Of a stretch of 64,000 bases of DNA, positions 31,703-41,674 are shown in pieces. Each line of letters starts with the position of its first letter. Position 1 is the first letter of the stretch. The notes beneath the pieces are model-generated. The model was not told where the DNA came from. It saw only the letters and a list, made by a program, of their open reading frames with translations, and made no database searches. Source of the DNA: Sulfurimonas crateris (lineage in GTDB: Bacteria > Campylobacterota > Campylobacteria > Campylobacterales > Sulfurimonadaceae); NCBI GenBank assembly GCA_945870785.1, contig CAMBTK010000003.1, positions 1 through 64,000 of the forward strand, read 5' to 3'. The position numbers and the translations under genes were made by a program.

Positions 31703-32995
31703 ATGATTTTTACAACCTCAAAAAGCAATAGTTTTAAAGCAGAGTTCCAAGAGCTTCTAGGGCGTGGAAAAATGGATATAGCACATGTAAGTGCTACTGT
31801 TGGTTCAATTATTGATGATATTAAAAAAAATAAAAACCAAGCATTAAAAGAGCATATTGCTAAGTTTGATAAGTGGACGCCAAAGAGTGATGATGATCTT
31901 AAAATATCAACAGACTCAATGAGTAAGGCTTATGATAATCTTGATAAAAATCTAAAGGCTGCTCTGCATCTTTCATACGATAGAATAAAAATTTACCACG
32001 AAAAACAAAAACCAAGATCTTGGTTTGATGATGAGCCAAATGGAACAATCCTTGGACAAAGAGTAACCCCAGTTGATAGCGCTGGTTTATATATTCCTGG
32101 TGGAAAAGCTGCTTACCCATCTTCTTTGCTTATGAACGTTATCCCCGCTCAAGTAGCTGGTGTAGAAAATATAGTTATCTGTACACCAACGCCAAACAAC
32201 GAGCCAAATGAGCTTCTTCTTGCTGCTTGTCATCTATGTGGAGTAAGTGAAGTTTATAAAGTTGGTGGGGCTAGTGCGATAGCAGCAATGGCATATGGAA
32301 CAGAGACTATACCAAAAGTTGATGTTATAACAGGTCCTGGAAATATCTTTGTTGCAACAGCAAAAAAGATGGTTTTTGGTGATGTAAATATAGACATGAT
32401 AGCAGGACCTAGCGAGATAGGAATTTTAGCAGATGACAGTGCAAATCCTTCGCATATGGCAATTGATATGCTCTCTCAGGCAGAACATGACGAGATGGCA
32501 AGTTCTATACTTATAACTCCTTCGCAAAAGTTGGCAGATGCGGTAAAAATAGAACTTGAAAATTGGCTTAAAAAACTCCCTAGAGAAGAGATAGCAAGAG
32601 AATCTATAGAAAAGAGAGGGGCAATTATAGTAACATCAGATATGCAAGAAGCTATTGATCTTATGAATGAGATAGCGCCAGAACATCTAGAAGTTGCGAC
32701 ATCTTCCCCTTTTGAATTACTGCCACTTATAAAACATGCAGGAGCAATATTTTTAGGACATAACACACCAGAAGCGATAGGTGATTATATGGCAGGACCA
32801 AACCATACACTTCCAACTGGAGGTACAGCTAAGTTTTATTCTCCTCTTGGAGTTGAAAATTTTATGAAAAAAACTTCCATAATCTCATTTAGTGCAAAAG
32901 CTATAAAAGAGATTGGAGAAGAGTGCGCATTGATAGCAAATATTGAGGGTTTAAGCGCACATGAACAATCAGTTAGAGTTAGGCTTGGAAAATAA
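31703..32995 (+). CDS. hisD: Histidinol dehydrogenase
   Basis: GLYIPGGKAAYPSSLLMNVIPAQVAGV, DVITGPGNIFVATAKK, MIAGPSEIG and QAEHDEMA. Confidence 0.96.
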   Translation: MIFTTSKSNSFKAEFQELLGRGKMDIAHVSATVGSIIDDIKKNKNQALKEHIAKFDKWTPKSDDDLKISTDSMSKAYDNLDKNLKAALHLSYDRIKIYHEKQKPRSWFDDEPNGTILGQRVTPVDSAGLYIPGGKAAYPSSLLMNVIPAQVAGVENIVICTPTPNNEPNELLLAACHLCGVSEVYKVGGASAIAAMAYGTETIPKVDVITGPGNIFVATAKKMVFGDVNIDMIAGPSEIGILADDSANPSHMAIDMLSQAEHDEMASSILITPSQKLADAVKIELENWLKKLPREEIARESIEKRGAIIVTSDMQEAIDLMNEIAPEHLEVATSSPFELLPLIKHAGAIFLGHNTPEAIGDYMAGPNHTLPTGGTAKFYSPLGVENFMKKTSIISFSAKAIKEIGEECALIANIEGLSAHEQSVRVRLGK

Positions 32996-33077
32996 AATTT
33001 TCAAAAATTCACAAAAGAGAAAATTATTATAAAATTATCACATTTTTATAACTAATTTAAGCTTTTTATAGATAGTA

Positions 33078-33110
33078 TTCTTACAATAAGAGTTCTTGTG
33101 TGTGTAAGAA
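33078..33110. promoter_or_regulatory. Inverted repeat upstream of the molybdoenzyme operon
   Basis: ttcttaca-N17-tgtaagaa, perfect 8-bp arms (33078-33085 and 33103-33110) in the 190-bp hisD/ferredoxin-subunit gap. Confidence 0.4.
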
Positions 33111-33186
33111 ATAGGGACTTTTTTTTAAAAGATGGGCTATAACAAAATCTTAAAATCTGCCTGCAAATAGGCTATAAGGAGAATAT

Positions 33187-33825
33187 ATGCAATTAGGCTT
33201 CCTAGTTGATTTACATCTGTGTATGGGATGTAAAGGGTGTGAAATCGCATGTAAAGTGGAAAATGAAGTTCCACTAAGTACATGGAGACTTCGTGTTAAA
33301 TATGTAGATGTTGGGACTTTTCCAGAGACGAAAAGAACATTTACACCATTAAGATGTAACCATTGTGAGAATGCACCATGTGAGAGAATCTGCCCAGTAA
33401 GTGCGCTTCATTATCTTGAAAATGGCATTGTAAATATTGATAAAGAGCGCTGTATTGGTTGTGCAGGTTGTGTAATGGCATGTCCTTATGGAGCTATATA
33501 TATAGATCCTCAAACACAAACTGCAGATAAGTGTACATATTGTGCTCACCGTGTTGCTTCAAGTATGATGCCTGCATGTGTTGTTGCTTGTCCTGTTCAA
33601 GCAAATATTTTTGGAGATTTAGAAGATCCTACTTCAAATATTTCAAAATATATTCAAGTTCACCAAGGTGGAGTTCAAGTTCGTAAACCTGAAAAAGGTA
33701 CCAACCCTCACCATTACTATGTAGGTGGCGGAAATGTTACGCTTAATCCTCTTGCTTCTCATAGAGTTGATGGACATTCACTATTTAATAATATTACAAC
33801 ACTTCCAGTAGGAGGACACCACTAA
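33187..33825 (+). CDS. 4Fe-4S dicluster electron-transfer subunit (PsrB/NrfC/PhsB-like)
   Basis: Multiple Cys clusters: CMGCKGCEIACK, CNHCENAPCERICP, CIGCAGCVMACPYGA, CTYCAHRV...CVVACP. Confidence 0.93.
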   Translation: MQLGFLVDLHLCMGCKGCEIACKVENEVPLSTWRLRVKYVDVGTFPETKRTFTPLRCNHCENAPCERICPVSALHYLENGIVNIDKERCIGCAGCVMACPYGAIYIDPQTQTADKCTYCAHRVASSMMPACVVACPVQANIFGDLEDPTSNISKYIQVHQGGVQVRKPEKGTNPHHYYVGGGNVTLNPLASHRVDGHSLFNNITTLPVGGHH

Positions 33826-34727
33826 TGGCGGCGCATGAAATCTTAGCAGCAACTAATGCTGTAGTTACATTAGACGTAGCATTACCAGGTATTGTTTGGC
33901 CTTGGCTAGTAACAGTAAATATGTGGGCAAAAAGTATAGGTACTGGTGTTATTTTTATGCTATTTATGCTTCTTAGAATGCATCCAGAGTCAGCTAAGAA
34001 TTTAAGACTTACAACTGCATTGGTTGCTTTTGTATTTATTAATATTTTCTTACTCTTTACGTTGGCTGACTTGCATCAACCATTTAGAATGTGGCATATT
34101 TTTGTATACCCACACTGGAGTTCTGCTATAGCGGTTGGTTCATTTATGGCTTCAATGTTCCTTGGTCTTTTAACTCTTCTTTCATTCTTGGCTTTCAAGA
34201 AAAATGATGTTTTATTTGACAAAGTTCTTCTTTGGACAACAGTTCTTGCTATTCCAGTTACGCTTTATACAGCATCTTTAATGGCTCAATCTACAGCACG
34301 TGAATTATGGCAAATGCCAGCTGAATCTGCTCAGATGATTTTAGCTGCACTTCTTGCAGGTTCTGCAGCCATGATTCTTCTTGGCGGTAATAAGCTATCA
34401 AATGAAGCTAGAAACACTCTAGGAGTAGTTTTGGGACTTAGTGCTTTAATGGCATTCATAATCTATATGTCAGAGTATATTTTTGGACCAATGAAAGCAG
34501 AAGAAATAGCCGCTACAATCGCTTACATTAAAGGTGATGGACCGTACGCTGTTATGTTCTGGATAGGTCAATGGATGACTTTTATCTTACCGATGCTCTT
34601 TATTGTGTTAAGTAGAGTTAGTAAGTCTGATGCTATTTTAAAATTAGCAGCAATTTTGGCATTAGTTGGTTTAGCAATTGTTAAACATGTATGGCTAATG
34701 ATTCCACAATTATTACCAATGAGTTAG
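33825..34727 (+). CDS. NrfD/PsrC-like polysulfide-reductase-type membrane subunit
   Basis: Polytopic protein between the Fe-S and Mo subunits, NrfD-like. Start overlaps the preceding stop by 1 bp (TAATG). Confidence 0.88.
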   Translation: MAAHEILAATNAVVTLDVALPGIVWPWLVTVNMWAKSIGTGVIFMLFMLLRMHPESAKNLRLTTALVAFVFINIFLLFTLADLHQPFRMWHIFVYPHWSSAIAVGSFMASMFLGLLTLLSFLAFKKNDVLFDKVLLWTTVLAIPVTLYTASLMAQSTARELWQMPAESAQMILAALLAGSAAMILLGGNKLSNEARNTLGVVLGLSALMAFIIYMSEYIFGPMKAEEIAATIAYIKGDGPYAVMFWIGQWMTFILPMLFIVLSRVSKSDAILKLAAILALVGLAIVKHVWLMIPQLLPMS

Positions 34728-34739
34728 GGAGAATATTGA

Positions 34740-37700
34740 ATGTATTTAGAAAGTAGAAGAACATTTTTAAAAGGCGCTGCATTTACTGTAGCGGGTGCAA
34801 CAATAGCAAAGGGTGTATTTACAACTGATGTTCTTGCTGAATCGGTCAGTAACAGTAAGTTTACAAATACTCCAGACACAATATCATTTTATCCTCCAAT
34901 GAGTGAATGGAATGATTTTAAAGAGTTAGATGGCGACGACTGGAAAAGAGGCGGTATTGACCGTCATGGTGTAAGAAGTGAGTCAAACCCTGAAGGTATA
35001 GAAGTTAATGATTACATGATAATACCTACTGCATGTTCAAACTGTGAGGCTTCTTGTGGTTTGACTGCATGGATTGACAAAAAAACATTTACTGTTAAAA
35101 AGTATATGGGTAATCCTTTACATCCAGCTTCACGTGGCCGTAACTGTGCAAAAGGTTATGCTGCCCAGTCACAAATGTATGATCCAGATCGTATAGCATT
35201 CCCATTGAAACGTGCTCCAGGTTCTGCACGTGGTGAAGGTAAATGGATTCGTACTACTTGGGACGAAGCTATGACTACTATCGGTAAAAAAATGAGTGAT
35301 ACTATCAAAATAGGCGATGAAGTATCTAAAAAATCTGTAATGTACCATGTTGGTCGTCCAAATGAGAATGGATTTGTTCCAGCTATTTGGCATACACTAG
35401 GTTTAGATTCTTACAACTCACATACAAATATATGTTCAGCGAATGGTCGTACACCAACTATTCAATGGGCTAATGATGATAGAACATCGCCAGATTGGGC
35501 AAATGCTAAGTTAATTTTTCTAAACTCTTCACATGCTGCTGATGCAGGACACTATTTTCAACAATCTGCATCTTTTATAGCAGATGCAAGACAAAAGGGA
35601 GCTAAGCTTGTAGTTATGGATCCTCGTATGTCAAACTCTGCTGGTATGGCAGACCTTTGGATTGCTGCATGGCCAGGAACAGAGCCAGCTGTTTATCTAT
35701 ACCTTACACAGAGAATTCTAAATGAAAATAAAGTCGATAAAGAATTTGTAAAGAAATGGATTAACTGGGAAGTATTTTTAGATAATAAAAAATATTTAGA
35801 CTTTATGGTTAGCAAAGGATATATCTCTAAGCTTCCAAAAGGTGATCAATTTGAAGACTTTATTGAGGTATTAAAAGAGTTATACTCTCCATATACACTT
35901 GATTTTGCAGTTAAAGAGACGCACGTTCCTGGATATAAACTTGAAGCACTTTATGATATGTTTATATGGGCTGGTACAGCAATATCTTCATATTTCTGGA
36001 GAGCTGCTGCTGCTGGAAATCGTGGTGGATGGATGAGCGGTCGTACAGGTTATTTACCACTTGCTCTTCGTGGTGCTATTGGACCAGAAGGTGGTACATT
36101 CTTCCATCACTGGCACGTAATTTCTGTTGCAGGTAAAGGCGGAAGCTCAACTATAGGACAAGGAAAACGTGGAGTAGATATTCCTAAGATAGATGTATAT
36201 AATGAGTTGACATGGCCGCCAGAATGGCCAATATCTTCATATGAGTTATCATTCTTATTGCCACATCTTTTAACAGATACAAAATGGCAAAAAAAATGGA
36301 TAGACAGAGGCTTTAGTGTACCTCAAAAACTATCAGTATATATTCCTCGTATGTATAATCCAGTATGGATTAATCCAGATGGTTTCAGATGGATAGAAGT
36401 TCTTAAAGATGAATCTAAAATGGAACTTACAATGAATCTTTCTCCTGTATGGTCTGAGACTAACTGGTATATGGATTACATCCTGCCAGTTGGACTAGCA
36501 GGTGAGAGACATGACCAACATTCAGAGGCAACAATGCCGGCTCGTTGGACATCTTTCCGTCAGCCAGTTATGAGAGTAGCTCTAGAGAAAATGGGATGGA
36601 AGCCTAAAAATCCAAACCGTGCTACACTTGAAGCACATATCAAAGCTGGTCTTGGAGAAGTTTGGGAAGAGAATGAGTTCTGGTTTGATTTATGTGTGAA
36701 TTATATAGATCCAACTGGTGAGCTTGGCATTAAAAAGATGTGGGAATCAAAGAAAAATCCTGGCAAGCCTGTAACTATATCTGAGTGGTATGATGCAGCA
36801 TTTGGAGATAATCTACCAAATCTTAAATCAACTGCAATGTCAGATGATAGATATAAAAATGCAGAATACCCTGTGTATGAGTACATGAGAGACCATGGTG
36901 CATGGATGGAAGAGAATAATATCTACTCTCCACAAGAGAGAGTGATAAAAGATGACGGTGAAAATTATATTTCACATGGTCATAAGTATGACAAAAAACA
37001 TGTTCATATAGACAAGAGAACAGGCGTTATGACAGTTGAACATGATGGTAAAAAAACATCAATGGGAATTGAAACTGACGGTGTAAAAATGGAAGGTTTC
37101 GCTACAATGGATAAGAAGCTTGACTTCTTCTGTGAGTGGTTGGCAGATGATTGGAAATGGCCAGAATATGCTATTCCATTCTATCCAAGAAATGATCAAG
37201 AGAAAAAAGATATGCTTCATATCGTATCGCATGTAAATCACTCTTATATGACTGAGAAAAACTCGTATGCACTAAATACAGTTTTCCGTCTGCCGTATAA
37301 TATCCATACACGTTCTGCTAACTCAAAGCACCTTATGGAAATTTCTCAAAATCACGATCCAATATGGATTTCAACAGGAGATGCTGCACGTCAAGGATTT
37401 AAGCGTGGAGATGCTATCCGTGTTAGAATTGTAGATAGTGTAACTGGATTAGAATCTGGATATTTTGTTGCAATGGCTGTACCGACAGAGGGTGTTCTTC
37501 CTGGTACATTAGCGTGTTCACACCATGGTGGTCGATGGAAGTTAATTAACTCAGTAACTATTCCAAATGGTGTAACAGATGGAAAAGTTGATTCTCAGCC
37601 AGTATTAAGAAATATGAATGATCCTAAATTTATGGCACACTCTCCTGAAAATGTAGGTAGAGATGGCGCTCAAATTAAAATTGAAGATTACAGCGGAAAG

Positions 37701-38132
37701 GGTGGTATAAATAGTTTTGGTGTACCAACTGCTGAACTTCAAATGGATGGAAAAGAGGGCAAATTAAAGTATATTGAGGGCATTAAGCCATTTAAAGCTG
37801 AAAGATTTGCTGAGTACAATAAAGATAGTGGAAATATCTGGTGGGATGGGCTTAGTGGTTCATGGCAAAATGCTGTTGCTGCTCCACATCCAGACCCTAT
37901 TTCAGGTATGCATTGTTGGCACCAAAAAGTTATTTTAGAGCCATCACAAGCAGGCGATAAGATAGGCGATATCTATGTTAATTATGATAACAACTTCAAG
38001 ATATACGAAGGCTGGAGAGATCAACTAACACGTGGGTTAGATGAAAATTCTACACTTCGTCGTCCAGAGCATATTAAGCGTCCTTGGGTACCTTTATCTC
38101 ATAAAGCATACGTTGTTAAAATAAATAAATAA
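34740..38132 (+). CDS. Tat-exported molybdopterin oxidoreductase catalytic subunit (CISM family; Psr/Phs/Soe/Arr-like, substrate unknown)
   Basis: Tat motif SRRTFLKG; Fe-S ligands CSNCEASC...NCAKG; HTNICSANGRTP; C-terminal Mo-pterin dinucleotide-binding domain (HTRSANSKHLMEISQNHDPIWI). Confidence 0.88.
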   Translation: MYLESRRTFLKGAAFTVAGATIAKGVFTTDVLAESVSNSKFTNTPDTISFYPPMSEWNDFKELDGDDWKRGGIDRHGVRSESNPEGIEVNDYMIIPTACSNCEASCGLTAWIDKKTFTVKKYMGNPLHPASRGRNCAKGYAAQSQMYDPDRIAFPLKRAPGSARGEGKWIRTTWDEAMTTIGKKMSDTIKIGDEVSKKSVMYHVGRPNENGFVPAIWHTLGLDSYNSHTNICSANGRTPTIQWANDDRTSPDWANAKLIFLNSSHAADAGHYFQQSASFIADARQKGAKLVVMDPRMSNSAGMADLWIAAWPGTEPAVYLYLTQRILNENKVDKEFVKKWINWEVFLDNKKYLDFMVSKGYISKLPKGDQFEDFIEVLKELYSPYTLDFAVKETHVPGYKLEALYDMFIWAGTAISSYFWRAAAAGNRGGWMSGRTGYLPLALRGAIGPEGGTFFHHWHVISVAGKGGSSTIGQGKRGVDIPKIDVYNELTWPPEWPISSYELSFLLPHLLTDTKWQKKWIDRGFSVPQKLSVYIPRMYNPVWINPDGFRWIEVLKDESKMELTMNLSPVWSETNWYMDYILPVGLAGERHDQHSEATMPARWTSFRQPVMRVALEKMGWKPKNPNRATLEAHIKAGLGEVWEENEFWFDLCVNYIDPTGELGIKKMWESKKNPGKPVTISEWYDAAFGDNLPNLKSTAMSDDRYKNAEYPVYEYMRDHGAWMEENNIYSPQERVIKDDGENYISHGHKYDKKHVHIDKRTGVMTVEHDGKKTSMGIETDGVKMEGFATMDKKLDFFCEWLADDWKWPEYAIPFYPRNDQEKKDMLHIVSHVNHSYMTEKNSYALNTVFRLPYNIHTRSANSKHLMEISQNHDPIWISTGDAARQGFKRGDAIRVRIVDSVTGLESGYFVAMAVPTEGVLPGTLACSHHGGRWKLINSVTIPNGVTDGKVDSQPVLRNMNDPKFMAHSPENVGRDGAQIKIEDYSGKGGINSFGVPTAELQMDGKEGKLKYIEGIKPFKAERFAEYNKDSGNIWWDGLSGSWQNAVAAPHPDPISGMHCWHQKVILEPSQAGDKIGDIYVNYDNNFKIYEGWRDQLTRGLDENSTLRRPEHIKRPWVPLSHKAYVVKINK

Positions 38133-38141
38133 CATCTAGTA

Positions 38142-38171
38142 GTTATAAAATAGGAGTTCCTATTTTATAAC
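38142..38171. terminator. Bidirectional hairpin between convergent genes
   Basis: gttataaaatagga-gt-tcctattttataac, perfect 14-bp inverted repeat just after the molybdoenzyme stop. Confidence 0.85.
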
Positions 38172-38179
38172 ATATTGGT

Positions 38180-38674
38180 TTATTTAGCTAACCACATCCT
38201 AATCCACAATCCAAAAGTACTTGTATATCCTACATCACTATAAAATATCGCTCTATCTTTATCATAAATAATTGTTGTTGGAAAAATTGATATATTAAAC
38301 ATTTTTGCCAAAGAGCCTTCCTCATCACTTACAACTTTAAATGTCAAATTACGATTATCTAGATATTTTTTAATATCTTTATTATCCCCAGAATTAGTAG
38401 CAATAGTGATTACATTAAAGTATTTAGAAATAGTTTCTATATTAGCAGCTTCTGCCTTGCAAGTAGGGCACCATGTAGCCCAAAAATGCACTAAAATAGG
38501 CTTGTTGTTCTCTGGTACATAAGTAGTCCCGTCTATTAAATGAAAGCTGCTTACACTCATTGGCTCTTGATTTAAGTTATTGCTTCTATATAAACTCAAA
38601 GCATTAGCAAAAATAGTGATAAATATTAAAAAAATAAAAATTTCTTTCATGTAATGCGCTATCTTTTTTTTCAT
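38180..38674 (-). CDS. TlpA/CcmG-like membrane-anchored thiol-disulfide oxidoreductase
   Basis: N-terminal TM; HFWATWCPTCKAEAANI active site; FPTTIIYD cis-Pro region. Confidence 0.88.
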   Translation of the reverse strand: MKKKIAHYMKEIFIFLIFITIFANALSLYRSNNLNQEPMSVSSFHLIDGTTYVPENNKPILVHFWATWCPTCKAEAANIETISKYFNVITIATNSGDNKDIKKYLDNRNLTFKVVSDEEGSLAKMFNISIFPTTIIYDKDRAIFYSDVGYTSTFGLWIRMWLAK

Positions 38675-38751
38675 AGTAAACCAACTTTTTATTTATTTTA
38701 ACACTAAAGTAACCATTAATTGATAATATTTTAAAAATAGAGGAGTTTAAA

Positions 38752-39252
38752 ATGAGTAAAATAATTTTTTCAATAGTATTTGGAGTGTTATTAATTGGAT
38801 GTAGTTCTCAAAAAGAGGTGGTGTCTAAATCTAGTATGTTTCAAAGTGTTTCAAGCGATGAAGTAGTTCATCTTAGTAAAGAAAAAGATAAGAATTCTTG
38901 CCCACGTTGTGGGATGGATTTAACAAAATACTATAAAACAAGTCATGCAGCATATCTTGATGACAAAGTGTATCAATATTGTTCAATTCACTGTTTACAG
39001 GATCACTTACATGAGGGTATATCATTAAAAAATCCTCAGGTTGTAGATATAAAAAGTTTAAAATTTATTGGTGTTGATAAGGCTTATTATGTTGTAGGTA
39101 GTAGCGTTAAGGGAACAATGAGCAGAGTTAGTAAATATGCTTTCTCAAATAAGGAAGATGCAGAAAATTTTCAAAAAAAATATGGCGGAGAGATTATGGA
39201 TTTTTATAAAGCTTTGGAAGTAGCAGCAAAAGATTTTAAAGAGCGAAGATAA
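38752..39252 (+). CDS. NosL-family lipoprotein
   Basis: Lipobox LLIGCSS; CPRCGMDLTKYYKTSHAAYLDDKVYQYCSIHCLQDHL is NosL-like. Confidence 0.82.
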   Translation: MSKIIFSIVFGVLLIGCSSQKEVVSKSSMFQSVSSDEVVHLSKEKDKNSCPRCGMDLTKYYKTSHAAYLDDKVYQYCSIHCLQDHLHEGISLKNPQVVDIKSLKFIGVDKAYYVVGSSVKGTMSRVSKYAFSNKEDAENFQKKYGGEIMDFYKALEVAAKDFKERR

Positions 39253-39275
39253 AAAACTCTTCTCTCTTGTATGCT

Positions 39276-40925
39276 TTAAATCATAATACCTTTAATTGTA
39301 AAAAATAACATACCAGCTAAAATAGCAGCAACAGGAACTGTAATTAGCCAAGCCGCAACAATTTTTTTGATTGCGTCTCTGCGAACATATTGAACTTTCT
39401 TAGCTTTTTTAATATTTTTCTTTGTTGATTTTATAATCTTTTTTTCATTCTCGATAAGTTTATAAAGATCTACTATTCTTGTATAGTCAGACTGCGCTTT
39501 ATCATCTTTGTCTTGTAATACTTTGAGCTCATGCTTGTATGCATTTTTATTCAGTTCTTCATCTTTAATTATTAGTGTATCTTCTTCTATTGTATGATTA
39601 TTTTCATCTTTTATATGTAACCACTCTCTTAAAAATCCGACACCAAATATCCCACCTATTGCAATGTGTGTTGAGCTAACAGGAAGCCCTAATTGGGAAG
39701 CTAAAATAACAGTCAGTGAAGCAGACATTGCTATTGAAAATGCTCTTATTTGATCTAGGTCCGTTATCTCACTACCAACTGTTTTAATCAGCTTAGGACC
39801 ATAAAGCGCAAGGCCAATTGCTATACCAAACGCACCAACACCCATAACCCAAAGAGGAATTGAAGCGCTAGAAGATACACCACCGTTTACTACAGCATCA
39901 TTAATAGCAGCTAATGGACCAATTGCATTTGCTACATCATTAGCGCCATGAGCAAAACTAAGTAGAGCTGCAGCAAAAATAAGTGGTATTGTAAATAAGG
40001 TATTTACAGACGCTTTTGTATTTTCTAAAGCTGTTACACCAGAATATAGCCTTTTTTTAACAAAAATATATACAAATATTGCAATAATAAAACCGATAAC
40101 TAGTGCAGTTGAAAAAGCTGGTTTCTTTGTAACCTCTAAAGAAATAAAAGGAAGAATATTTAATAGCTCAATTATTTTAGGCCATATATGCTTTACTCCT
40201 TTGAGTATTATATATGTAACAAATGCTAATGACATGATTGATACAAATAGTGGAACATATTTTTTAGCAGCTTCAACTTTGTCATCTTTAAAAACAATTG
40301 ATTTTTTTATTGCAAAAAGAAAAGCAGCTGCAATAATTCCACCAAGAACTGGTGAAACGATCCATGAAGCAACTATGCTGAGCATAGTTGTCCAATTTAC
40401 TACATCAAAGCCTGCTGCAGCAATTCCAGCGCCCATTACGCCACCAACAATTGAGTGTGTTGTTGAGACGGGGGCTCTCATCATAGTTGCAAAGTTAAGC
40501 CAAAGGGCTGCCGCTAGAAGAGCTGCCATCATAGCCCAAATAAATTGATCATGATTGCCATTAAAAGCAGATATATCTATAATTCCATTTTTAATTGTTT
40601 TAACAACTTCTCCACCAGCAATTAACGCACCAGAAGCTTCAAAAACTGCAGCAATAATAATTGCTGCAGTAAGTGTTAACGCTTTAGAGCCAACTGCTGG
40701 TCCTACATTGTTAGCAACATCATTGGCTCCTATATTCATAGCCATATAGGCACCAATTAGCGCTGCAACTGCAAGAAACATACTGTTTGAAATTCCACCG
40801 TTGCTTAAAAACGTAAATGTCAAAACACCAATCATAAAAAATATAGCAAACCCAAGTCTTGTAAAATCAGTTGCACTTCTTTTTAACGCTTTTTTTTGAA
40901 GCCTATCGATAGTCTTAAATTCCAT
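39276..40925 (-). CDS. PiT-family inorganic phosphate transporter
   Basis: Duplicated GANDVANxxGP signatures (NIGANDVANNVGPAVG, HGANDVANAIGPLAA) and PVSTTHSIVGG/PVSSTHIAIGG. Confidence 0.94.
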   Translation of the reverse strand: MEFKTIDRLQKKALKRSATDFTRLGFAIFFMIGVLTFTFLSNGGISNSMFLAVAALIGAYMAMNIGANDVANNVGPAVGSKALTLTAAIIIAAVFEASGALIAGGEVVKTIKNGIIDISAFNGNHDQFIWAMMAALLAAALWLNFATMMRAPVSTTHSIVGGVMGAGIAAAGFDVVNWTTMLSIVASWIVSPVLGGIIAAAFLFAIKKSIVFKDDKVEAAKKYVPLFVSIMSLAFVTYIILKGVKHIWPKIIELLNILPFISLEVTKKPAFSTALVIGFIIAIFVYIFVKKRLYSGVTALENTKASVNTLFTIPLIFAAALLSFAHGANDVANAIGPLAAINDAVVNGGVSSSASIPLWVMGVGAFGIAIGLALYGPKLIKTVGSEITDLDQIRAFSIAMSASLTVILASQLGLPVSSTHIAIGGIFGVGFLREWLHIKDENNHTIEEDTLIIKDEELNKNAYKHELKVLQDKDDKAQSDYTRIVDLYKLIENEKKIIKSTKKNIKKAKKVQYVRRDAIKKIVAAWLITVPVAAILAGMLFFTIKGIMI

Positions 40926-40997
40926 TTAACGCCTTTAGTTGTATTGGCATGATTGTATTCAAATAATAATTATAGATTGATTATAGGTTTTATATTC

Positions 40998-41543
40998 TCA
41001 ATCTTTTTTTATGTAAGCTTTTATAATTTTTTGAGTTTCTATTGGTCTGTCAGCACCCATTTGACCAAGTGTTGCTACGTTTTCAAGCTTTTTTACAACA
41101 AGAAGGCTCTGTTGTGTCACTTGCCCAAATATAGTATGTCTGCCATTTAGAAAAGGAGTTGGTACTGTGGTTATAAAAAATTGGCTACCATTAGTATGAG
41201 GACCAGCATTTGCCATCGCAAGAATTCCACTTTTATCAAAGAGTTTACCTTTATACTCATCTTTAAAAGGTTTTCCCCATATACTTTCTCCGCCTCTTCC
41301 AGTTCCAGTTGGGTCTCCACCTTGAATCATAAAGTTTTTTATAATTCTATGAAAGGTAATTCCATCATAATAACCATTTTTTACATGGGTTGTGAAATTC
41401 TCAACAGCTAGAGGAGCAACATCTTGAAATAATTCAATTTCGATAATACCTTGAGTAGTCTCTAGTATTATATGAGTATTTTTCTCATTAGCAAATATAT
41501 TTATTGAAAGTATCATCAATAAGGCTATAACTATTTTTCTCAT
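40998..41543 (-). CDS. Cyclophilin-type peptidyl-prolyl cis-trans isomerase (exported)
   Basis: Signal peptide; FHRIIKNFMIQGGDPTGTGRGGESIWG; MANAGPHTNGSQFFIT. Confidence 0.95.
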   Translation of the reverse strand: MRKIVIALLMILSINIFANEKNTHIILETTQGIIEIELFQDVAPLAVENFTTHVKNGYYDGITFHRIIKNFMIQGGDPTGTGRGGESIWGKPFKDEYKGKLFDKSGILAMANAGPHTNGSQFFITTVPTPFLNGRHTIFGQVTQQSLLVVKKLENVATLGQMGADRPIETQKIIKAYIKKD

Positions 41544-41639
41544 TTTCTCTCCGATAAGTAAGTTTATTTGCAGTATTGTATCTGTATTTTATAAAAAATT
41601 AAAATTAGGAAAAAATAAATGAAGAGCTATCTATGTAAG

Positions 41640-41667
41640 ATTTGTCGCAAATAAAATTGCGACAAAT
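41640..41667 (-). terminator. Hairpin downstream of the HU gene
   Basis: atttgtcgcaa-ataaaa-ttgcgacaaat, perfect 11-bp stem, 6-nt loop, 8 bp past the HU stop. Confidence 0.8.
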
Positions 41668-41674
41668 AGAGGAA

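Noticed and set aside
40201-40749. Two plus-strand ORFs (115 and 64 aa) antisense to the phosphate transporter
   Set aside because: Composition mirrors the antisense strand of a TM-rich gene; no RBS or recognisable domain.
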